The position numbers were made by a program, and so were the translations under genes. From Kiritimatiellia bacterium (GTDB lineage Bacteria > Verrucomicrobiota > Kiritimatiellia > RFP12 > UBA1067): a DNA stretch of 18,775 bases. The stretch is taken from NCBI GenBank assembly GCA_017648225.1, contig JAGCJE010000050.1:1-18775 (forward strand), written 5' to 3'. The notes under the pieces are model-generated. The model did no database searches, was not told the DNA's origin, and saw only the letters and a program-made list of their open reading frames with translations. This document shows, in pieces, positions 6,999 to 13,700 of this stretch. How positions within the stretch are numbered: the stretch's first letter is position 1; every line of letters starts with the position of its first letter.

Positions 6999-9557
6999 TT
7001 ATCTGTCTTTTTTTATCTTCAACGTCTTAAGCGTAAGCCCCGTAAGATCACGCCCCTTCTCTCTGATGACAAACGACGCGAGAAGAGCGACGAGAATGCA
7101 CGCGACAAGCCCGAGCCCGCCAAGGAGAAACGGATGGAACTTCAAACCGAAAACGTTACAGTTAAGAAGGTCGCAGCTGAAGCAGACTAGGTAATTGGCG
7201 ACTAGACCGAGAACCGCCGCGACGCCTTTGACGCGCGGCATGAATACACCCATGAAGAACAGCCCCGTAAGGCCGGCCGTCAACATCGCGATATACTTGT
7301 TGAAATTGTCGAAAAGCGCGCTAGACTCCATCCGCGAAAGCGCGAGCGCGGCGAAAATGCCGAGAAATCCGATAACGTAGGTCGAAATCTGACCGCAGCG
7401 GATCTGGGCCTTTCCGGAAATACCAGGCCTGAAGCGCTTGATGTAATCGGTAACGATAGCGGTCGAGGCCGACGAGAGATTCGCGGATAGCGTCGAAATC
7501 GTCGCGGCGAAAACGGCTGCAATAACGAGACCTGCGAGCCACGGCGGCATTTCGGTCGCCATAAAGATCGGAAGAATCGAATCGCCCTTCGGCATCGTTA
7601 CGTCCATCGCCTCAGGGCGCGAACGGTAGAACGCGAAAAGAGCCATGCCGATACCGTAGAAAACGACCTGGGCGAAAACGCTCATGCAGCCGTTAAACCA
7701 CAATGAGCGCTTGGTAGCGTTTTCGTCGGGAGTCGCGATATAGCGCTGGATGACGCACTGATCGGAGGTGTAGCTCGAGAGGTTGGAAATAAGACCCTGG
7801 ACCGCGACAACCCAGAAGACGGGCTCTGAAAGGATAAAACTGAAGTCCCACATCGTATTCTTGCCCGAGGCGTCGGCTATATTCCAGAACGTGGAGAAGT
7901 GGGCGCCCTCCGGACCGGTCTTCATAATAAGAAGAACGAGAACTGAAACTGCGCCGCCCATGAGAACGATGCCCTGGACGAAGTCGGACCAGATTACAGC
8001 CTCGAGCCCGCCGAGAGAACAGTAGATCATCGTTAAAATTCCGCATATCAGAATGCACGCGTCGATCGAAATTCCCGTAACGGCGTTGAGCGCGATCGCG
8101 GGAAGAAGCGTAACGACGGCGACGCGGCAGATCATAAACACGATGAACGCCGCCGAGCCGAAAAGCCGTACGCCGAGATTGAAGCGCTTTTCAAGATATT
8201 CGTACGCCGACGTGATGCCGAGACGGCAGAAGAACGGCAGATAGTAATAGATTGCAACGGGCGCCATGCCGATAATAAAGAACGCCATAATGAAATAACG
8301 CCAATCCTGGAGATACGCCTGGGTCGGGATCGCTATAAACGTGATCGACGAAAGCATCGTCGCGAAAATCGACATACCGGCGACATACCACGGGATCTTA
8401 TTGCCGCCGCGGAAGTAATCGTTCTCGTCCTTCTTCTTAAGGATGAAAAAGCAGGCCATGCCGACCATCAAAAGCGCGTAGAAGCCGACGACGGCCCACG
8501 CCATCGCGCCGAACTTGCCGGTCTTTTTAAAACTCGCGACAGAAGCGGCATCCGTGCGCAAAGCGGGCGCAATTTCGCCTCCGACGATAAGAAGCTTATA
8601 ATCTTTAGGCGTTTTTCCTGGCAAAAGTCCGGCCGAAGCGCCGCAACGGGGACTGTCCCCTTCCGCGAGGACACCGTATTCGCACCACGCGTCGGTTACG
8701 CAGTTGTAGGCGAGAATCTTACGCTGCCAACCGAGTTTTACGGGATCGGTTTCTTTAGAGCCGTTGATCGCACGGTCGATCCACCCCTTTTCGCCGAAGC
8801 CGCCGAACATCAGAATATGCTGATGTCCGCTCGGTAAAAACGCAGCGCCGATCGTCGTCGTGTTTTCAGGGAGGCTTGCGAGCGTGCGCCACTTATTCGA
8901 CGAAAGAACAAGCGCATAACCGTCATGAAGAGGCTCTTTCGTTTTAACGTCGTATCCGCCGTAAACGACGAGAACCTTCTCCTTCTGATCGCCGTTCTGA
9001 ATGGCGGCAACCATTTGCGAACGGGACGGTCCGGGGATCGTAGCGGCGCAGCTCCAGCCTCGGTCGAGATTGTCGAGATCGATGAGATAAACCTTTTTGG
9101 AAGCAACGACATAAACCTTATTACCGTCAGATGCGGCAGCGCCCATCACGACAGGTTCGGGAAGTTCGGGAAGTTCGATTACTGAATCCTCGGCGGAAAG
9201 AATGAACGCTTTTTTAAATTCTACGGTACCGTCAGTTCCGCCCGCGCAGAAAACACCCTTTTTAGTGCTACATGAGACACCCTCGGCCACTTTATACGGA
9301 ATAGGGCCCATAACCCATTTGCCATCTTTGACACGAACGGCTTTATTATCAAGATATACCTTCTTACCGTCCTTGAAATCGCTGCCTCCGGCCACGAGGA
9401 ATGAACCGTCAGGCAGGAAGCCGTGGAAGGAGCGCGCGGCTTTAAACGGCGCCGTCTCGCCCGGCTTCCAATCGAAAGCGACGGGAGACGCTAAAAGCGA
9501 AGACGCGCTAAAAAAGGAAAAAACAAATAAAAGAACATGTTTTCTAAGACCGAACAT
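6999..9557 (-). CDS. Kelch/NanM-like beta-propeller fused to sodium:solute symporter
   Basis: An 852-residue fusion. A signal or first membrane segment (residues 5-23) leads into a kelch-type beta-propeller at about 25-340, with repeated GG-turn motifs (LVAGGSD, FCAGGTDG, VVYGGYD, LMFGGFGEKG, LIVGGEIA). This resembles the cyclically permuted mutarotase / N-acetylneuraminate epimerase group. A solute:sodium symporter follows from about residue 350 to the end: DYFRGGNKIPWYVAGMSIFA, then the Na+-site helix with MLSSITF, and a dozen or so hydrophobic helices. SSS proteins usually have an outside N-terminus, which fits a periplasmic propeller. The likely job is to bind or anomerise a sugar (sialic acid is one candidate) and import it with Na+. 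The ATG at 9555-9557 has AAGGA seven bases upstream. It sits 15 nt after the rRNA methyltransferase gene and 12 nt before the protease gene. The domain calls are firm; the substrate is not. Confidence 0.9.
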   Translation of the reverse strand: MFGLRKHVLLFVFSFFSASSLLASPVAFDWKPGETAPFKAARSFHGFLPDGSFLVAGGSDFKDGKKVYLDNKAVRVKDGKWVMGPIPYKVAEGVSCSTKKGVFCAGGTDGTVEFKKAFILSAEDSVIELPELPEPVVMGAAASDGNKVYVVASKKVYLIDLDNLDRGWSCAATIPGPSRSQMVAAIQNGDQKEKVLVVYGGYDVKTKEPLHDGYALVLSSNKWRTLASLPENTTTIGAAFLPSGHQHILMFGGFGEKGWIDRAINGSKETDPVKLGWQRKILAYNCVTDAWCEYGVLAEGDSPRCGASAGLLPGKTPKDYKLLIVGGEIAPALRTDAASVASFKKTGKFGAMAWAVVGFYALLMVGMACFFILKKKDENDYFRGGNKIPWYVAGMSIFATMLSSITFIAIPTQAYLQDWRYFIMAFFIIGMAPVAIYYYLPFFCRLGITSAYEYLEKRFNLGVRLFGSAAFIVFMICRVAVVTLLPAIALNAVTGISIDACILICGILTMIYCSLGGLEAVIWSDFVQGIVLMGGAVSVLVLLIMKTGPEGAHFSTFWNIADASGKNTMWDFSFILSEPVFWVVAVQGLISNLSSYTSDQCVIQRYIATPDENATKRSLWFNGCMSVFAQVVFYGIGMALFAFYRSRPEAMDVTMPKGDSILPIFMATEMPPWLAGLVIAAVFAATISTLSANLSSASTAIVTDYIKRFRPGISGKAQIRCGQISTYVIGFLGIFAALALSRMESSALFDNFNKYIAMLTAGLTGLFFMGVFMPRVKGVAAVLGLVANYLVCFSCDLLNCNVFGLKFHPFLLGGLGLVACILVALLASFVIREKGRDLTGLTLKTLKIKKDR

Positions 9558-9572
9558 TACCGATTCCTTCCA

Positions 9573-10766
9573 TTAGACTGAACGCAGAATTACGCCCTTA
9601 AGATAAAGTCCCTCAGGGAACGAGACGAGAACGGGATGATCCGCCGCTTGGCGCGTGCGCGAGACGATCTGGAAATCGCGCCCGGCATCTTCGGCAGCCT
9701 CCATCAGAATCTTGTCAAACAGATCGCCTGTCATCGCGCCCGAACACGAAAACGTCGCGAGGTAACCGCCCGGACGCAAACGCTTCATCGCAAGAAGATT
9801 GATATCCTTGTATCCACGCGCCGCCTTCATAACCTGAGACTTCGATTCCGCGAACTTCGGCGGATCGAGCACGATTAAGTCGAACGTCTTATTCTCATCG
9901 CGGCAGAAGCGCAGGAACTTAAAGACGTCAGCCTCGACAAAGTCGGTGTTGATGTGGCAAAGCCCCAGAAGTTCGGCGTTCTTCTTCGCAAGCGCGAGCG
10001 CATCTCCGGAAATATCGACCTGAGTCACCTTCTCCGCGCCGTTCGCGCGCGCGAATACGCCGAAGCCGCCCGTGTACGAGAAGCAGTTCAAAACTTCACA
10101 GTTAGTAGCGAGCGCGCCGACGGCCGCGCGCGCTTCGCGCTGATCGAGATAAAAGCCCGTTTTATGGCCCCTTCGGACGTCGACGAGAAACTTGCAATCG
10201 CCTTCCTTTATTTCGATCTGCTCCGGCGGCTCTTCTCCCTTCAAAACGGCGAACGAGCCGACCATAAGGCCTTCCTTGGCGCGGACGTCGACATCAAGTC
10301 TCTCGCTGACGCCCATACAGCCGGGCGCGGCCGTCATAACGGCATCGGCGATCAGATCTTTATATCTGTCGGCGAAAGCCGAAGTCATCTGACATACCGC
10401 CCAACCGGCATAAAAGTCGACGACTACGCCCGGCAGAAGATCGGATTCGGCGTTGATGAGACGGACGGCGTCGGTATATCCGCCGACAAAGAAATCAGAA
10501 CGCCTCGCGACCGCCGCGAAAACGCGATCGCGCACGAGGGACGCGATTTCAACGGGTCTATGCCCGAAGATAAGCATTCTGACGCGGATCTGAGAGGCGG
10601 GAGAATACGCGCCGAAGCCGAGCGTCGCGCCGCCTGCTGAAACGACCTCGACTATATCGCCTGCCTCAACCCCTTCGTCCGCCGATTCGATCGCGCCTGA
10701 AAAAATCCAGGGATGGCGACGGATCAAAGAACGCTCACGCCCTTTTTTCAAAACAACTTTCGCCAT
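9573..10766 (-). CDS. rlmI: RlmI-type 23S rRNA (cytosine-5) methyltransferase
   Basis: A cytoplasmic SAM-dependent methyltransferase of 397 residues, the usual length for the RlmI/YccW family, whose E. coli member methylates C1962 of 23S rRNA. The N-terminal PUA-like RNA-binding domain (about 1-75) includes RRHPWIFSGAIES and LGFGAYSPASQIRVRML. The central and C-terminal Rossmann methyltransferase shows the SAM-binding loop NCFSYTGGFGVFA, an acidic strand end VDISGDALALA, motif IV DLIVLDPPKFA, and the catalytic-region FSCSGAMT with the expected Cys. The ATG at 10764-10766 has AAGGA about nine bases upstream. It lies 15 nt after iorA, so the two are co-transcribed although functionally unrelated. 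Family assignment is strong; the exact target base in this organism is inferred from E. coli. Confidence 0.92.
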   Translation of the reverse strand: MAKVVLKKGRERSLIRRHPWIFSGAIESADEGVEAGDIVEVVSAGGATLGFGAYSPASQIRVRMLIFGHRPVEIASLVRDRVFAAVARRSDFFVGGYTDAVRLINAESDLLPGVVVDFYAGWAVCQMTSAFADRYKDLIADAVMTAAPGCMGVSERLDVDVRAKEGLMVGSFAVLKGEEPPEQIEIKEGDCKFLVDVRRGHKTGFYLDQREARAAVGALATNCEVLNCFSYTGGFGVFARANGAEKVTQVDISGDALALAKKNAELLGLCHINTDFVEADVFKFLRFCRDENKTFDLIVLDPPKFAESKSQVMKAARGYKDINLLAMKRLRPGGYLATFSCSGAMTGDLFDKILMEAAEDAGRDFQIVSRTRQAADHPVLVSFPEGLYLKGVILRSV

Positions 10767-10781
10767 ACCCTGAATCCTTTT

Positions 10782-12544
10782 TTATCGGACGCGCTTAATC
10801 GCGTCGAATTTGCAAACCTGGGAACACTGCGTGCAGCCGGCGCACTGGTTGGCGTCGACGACCATCTGGAACGCGCCGGGACGAAGCTCCTTGCCGCGAG
10901 TCATCGCGGGGCAGCCCATCTTGAAGCACGCGCCGCACGCCTTGCACTTCTCGGAATCAACCTCGACGAGACCAGCCTTCGTGAGTTTCGCCGCGATACG
11001 GCAGGGAGCATAGGCGATGACGAGCGCCGCCTCGTCGCCGTCCATCGCGTCGATAAGAACGCGCTCGAGCTCGGCGAGATCTTCGGCGGGGACGGTAACA
11101 ACCTTCTTGTAACCCATCGACTTCGCGATCTCGGCGATTTGGAAACGGGAGCTGCGTCACCCGCCAGCGTCTTACAGCTGCCCGGGTTCTCCTGATGGCC
11201 GGTCATGCCGGTGATGCGGTTATCGAGAACGATCGTGGTAACGGGAGTGTTGTTGTAAAGCGCGCTCAAAATACCGGTCATTCCAGAATGGAAGAAGGTG
11301 GAGTCGCCGAGCACGGCGGCGACGCGGCCCTTGTAGCCGGCCTTCTTCATGCCAGCGGCATTACCGATAGATGCACCCATACAAATCGTCGTATCCATCG
11401 CATTGAGCGGAGGAAACGCGCCGAGGGTGTAGCAACCGATGTCGCCCGTGACCGTCGCTTTAAGCTTGTTCAGAACATAGAATACGCCGCGATGGCCGCA
11501 TCCCGCGCAAAGTACGGGCGGACGGGTCGGGAGCGTCGTGTCGACGGAGGCGACCTTCGCCTCGGGAACGTCGCCGAGAAGCTCATGGCGAAGATTCTGA
11601 AGTCTGTCGGCGTTAAGTTCAAGCATATTAAGCTCGGTCTTGTGCTCGACGACCTTGATGCCCATCGCGCGAATCTGATCTTCGAGGAAGGGATCGAGCT
11701 CTTCAACGACGAGAAGCTTCTCGACGGAAGATGCGAAATCGGTAATGAGTTTTTTAGGAAGCGGATTCGTCCAGCCGAGTTTAAGGATCGAAAACTCGGG
11801 AAAAATCTCCTTTACGTACTGATACGCGACGGCGCTCGTAACGATACCGAGATCTTTGCGGCCGTGAACTATTTTATTAAGAGCGCTTTCGCAGGACGCG
11901 GCGGACATCGCGGCCGTACGCTCCTGAGCAGCGAGGCGGTGGCCGCGCGCGAACATAGGAACTGGAATCGTCTTCTTAATGTTCTTGACGTAAGGAATCT
12001 GAGGATGAGGCTTGGGGTTAAAGTCACCGAGCTCGACGAGCGAAGAGGAATGGCTCGTGCGCGTCGTAAGACGAATAATTACGGGAACTTCGAACTTCTC
12101 GGAAATTTCGAACGCCTCGAGAACCATGTCGTAGGCCTCCTGGCTGTCGGCCGGCTCGAGAAGCGCCGCACGCGCGAACTTCGCGAGATTGCGGTTGTCC
12201 TGCTCGTTCTGGGAAGAGTGAAGACCCGGATCGTCGGCGGAAATGATAACCATACCGCCCGTCGCGCCCACGTACGTGAACGTCATCAGAGGATCCATCG
12301 CGACGTTGAGACCGACGTGCTTCATCGCGGTAAGCGAGCGGAAGCCGGCCATCGAAGCGCCGATCGCCGTCTCCATGGCGACTTTTTCGTTTACCGCCCA
12401 TTCGCATCGGACGGTATCTTTAAACTTGGCGACATTCTCGAGAATCTCGGTCGAGGGAGTACCCGGATAGGCGGACGCGACAATACAGCCGGCCTGTGCG
12501 GCGGCGTGGGCTACAGCTTCGTTAGCGCTTAAAAACTTTTTCAT
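10782..12544 (-). CDS. iorA: Indolepyruvate:ferredoxin oxidoreductase alpha subunit, interrupted by one frameshift
   Basis: IorA oxidatively decarboxylates indolepyruvate and other aryl pyruvates to acyl-CoA, reducing ferredoxin, with thiamine diphosphate. Seen in order: YPGTPSTEI at residues 26-34, typical of 2-oxoacid:ferredoxin oxidoreductases; the thiamine domain with CAGCGHRGVFYVL, GDIGCYTLGAFPP and LGDSTFFHSG; and a C-terminal two-cluster ferredoxin, CKACGACFKMGCP then CAGCTQCSQVC. The reading frame breaks at an A-run on the plus strand (11143-11145). Adding one base there joins the frames as DAAPV-FQIAEIAKSMGYKK and gives 587 residues, the normal length. Without it the thiamine part runs on into 547 residues of nonsense tail and the ferredoxin part is separated (ORF to 10782). 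This is either a read error or a real lesion. The ATG is at 12542-12544, with only a weak ribosome site (AGAAAG). No iorB follows. Confidence 0.88.
11143..11145 (-). other. Frameshift point in iorA (short homopolymer)
   Basis: The minus strand reads CCCGTTTCCAAATCG. Reading CCCGTTTTCCAAATCG instead (one more T) restores an open frame that matches the family: Pro-Val-Phe-Gln-Ile-Ala-Glu. The lesion is therefore a one-base loss in a three- or four-base run. Such runs are common sites of both sequencing error and true slippage. Confidence 0.8.
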
Positions 12545-12576
12545 ATTCTTTCTGACTGAGTTATGGATAAAATCAT

Positions 12577-12582
12577 ATTATA
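12577..12582 (-). promoter_or_regulatory. Extended -10 promoter for the iorA operon
   Basis: The minus strand reads TTTTTTGG-TATAAT, a perfect -10 box with the TGn extension, 32 bases before the iorA start. No convincing -35 hexamer is found at 16-18 bases. It would drive iorA, rlmI, the symporter fusion and the M6 protease, whose gaps are 15, 15 and 12 bp. Confidence 0.5.
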
Positions 12583-12685
12583 CCAAAAAAGGACGGATAG
12601 CGGATTGCAAATCGGAAGCGGAATATCCCCGCCTTTTCCATTCGCTTTTATTAATTCTATTCTTTTTATCGCTATCATCTCTGTT

Positions 12686-12715
12686 ATCCCTTCTATCACT
12701 CAAATCCCTTCTATC
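12686..12715. repeat. Two-copy 12-bp direct repeat, 18-bp period
   Basis: ATCCCTTCTATC occurs at 12686-12697 and again at 12704-12715, six bases apart. A looser relative (ATCTCTGTTATC) lies immediately before the first copy. The function is unknown; it may be simple-sequence drift or a protein-binding tandem. Confidence 0.5.
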
Positions 12716-12760
12716 TCTTTGCCCCTTACTCCCGCCGCTTGATCGCCTCTATCGTACTTG

Positions 12761-12789
12761 TCCTCCGTAGCGCGCAGCACGAAGGAGGA
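12761..12789. repeat. Short hairpin, TCCTCC / GGAGGA arms
   Basis: TCCTCC (12761-12766) can pair with GGAGGA (12784-12789), with partial further pairing inside (GTAGC against GCACGA). Similar TCCTCCGTAGC...GAAGGAGGA hairpins are, from memory, scattered between genes in several uncultured bacterial groups, so this may be one copy of a dispersed repeat. No T-run follows on either strand, so a terminator role is unlikely. Confidence 0.4.
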
Positions 12790-12989
12790 TCATCTCTCTG
12801 CGGCATCGCCATAGTCTCTACTCCACCATTTCTATTCAACCGATGGGAGCCCTCTCGCCTCCTCCGCCAATGTGCACCTTTATCTTGTCTTTCCCGTTGG
12901 CATATCCGCTTCTTGATTTCAATTTCTGCTCGCAGACTTCTTTAGTTCTTTCATTTCATGACACTCAATATAATGACATACATAAGAAT

Positions 12990-13700
12990 CTACGATGCAT
13001 TTACTTGCACAATCTTTGAGACATCAAGCATTAAGTGATACAAAACAATTTTTGATCTATCGGACGTGACATGTTTGGATCTATACACATGTGGAAAACC
13101 TGGAATTGCATTACGCAAGTGACACAAAGCGCCACTAGATGAAACCACAACCGAATCACCTTTATCATTCGTAATTGCCCTTCCCAATAAGTTATTGATG
13201 CTTTTAACATTCTTTTTAATATTCATTTTGGAAACAACAAAACCAAACATACCATTGCAACTTAATCGGCATGAATAATAATTTGATTCAAAACGATAAA
13301 TCCCATTTGCTACATATTTTGCATTCAACCCATAGACAGACTCTGGTTGGATATTATTTAAGCGTTTACATTCAATAATATAATATGCATCTCTACCCCT
13401 AAATCCCTTTCCAGCAGGCATTACTCGTATATCAATACGACCGTCGCCTTCTGGGACCTCCTTATCAAACAAATAGTTCTCGCATCCCATCGAATCAAGA
13501 AAGTTCTGATTGCCCAAATACCTAGAAAAGATGACATCCCTTATTTTATTTTCATTATCAACAATTTTGATTCCATCGACCAAAAGGCGTTTGTATGCGC
13601 AATAACAAATATTCAATATGTATTTAAATTCTTCATCATAAAATTGTTTGTTCCATAAGAATTCTCGCGCGTTCAAAGGAAAATGAACTTCATTGTCCAT
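12990..13700 (-). CDS. PD-(D/E)xK nuclease, probable restriction partner of the methyltransferase
   Basis: Encodes 236 residues from the ATG at 13698-13700. The frame is open for 15 more codons upstream, but this ATG has a strong GAGAGGGGG ribosome site about eight bases away and overlaps the methyltransferase stop by 11 bp (ATGGACAATGA), the usual arrangement for coupled translation. The active-site signature of the PD-(D/E)xK nuclease fold is clear: GDGRIDIRV with Asp90, then YYIIECKRLN with Glu110 and Lys112, about 20 residues apart. The following helix region (YGLNAKYVANGIYRF) fits the fold. Outside that core I recognise no named family. The inferred role is the cutting subunit of a two-gene restriction-modification system. 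It is A+T-rich, like the methyltransferase gene. Confidence 0.8.
   Translation of the reverse strand: MDNEVHFPLNAREFLWNKQFYDEEFKYILNICYCAYKRLLVDGIKIVDNENKIRDVIFSRYLGNQNFLDSMGCENYLFDKEVPEGDGRIDIRVMPAGKGFRGRDAYYIIECKRLNNIQPESVYGLNAKYVANGIYRFESNYYSCRLSCNGMFGFVVSKMNIKKNVKSINNLLGRAITNDKGDSVVVSSSGALCHLRNAIPGFPHVYRSKHVTSDRSKIVLYHLMLDVSKIVQVNAS

Larger units (their letters stand above)
12545..12989. other. Non-coding, pyrimidine-rich gap at the border of the defence island
   Basis: This 445-bp stretch holds no credible gene. The longest open frame (12739-12945, plus) has low-complexity residues, no ribosome site and no recognisable fold. The plus strand is rich in C and T, especially 12620-12730 with repeated CTATC and CTTCT words. 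At its right end it carries the iorA promoter in the minus orientation, and elsewhere a short direct repeat and a hairpin (listed separately). A plus-strand TATAAT at 12969-12974 has no gene to serve. No clear terminator was seen after the nuclease gene that ends at 12990. Confidence 0.6.

Noticed and set aside
11195..12532. Long plus-strand open frame of 445 codons
   Set aside because: It lies opposite iorA, has no family motif and a very Arg/Gly/His-rich composition, and is a shadow produced by G+C-rich codon use.
12739..12945. Plus-strand open frame of 68 codons in the non-coding gap
   Set aside because: There is no ribosome site, residue composition is random, and it spans the hairpin.
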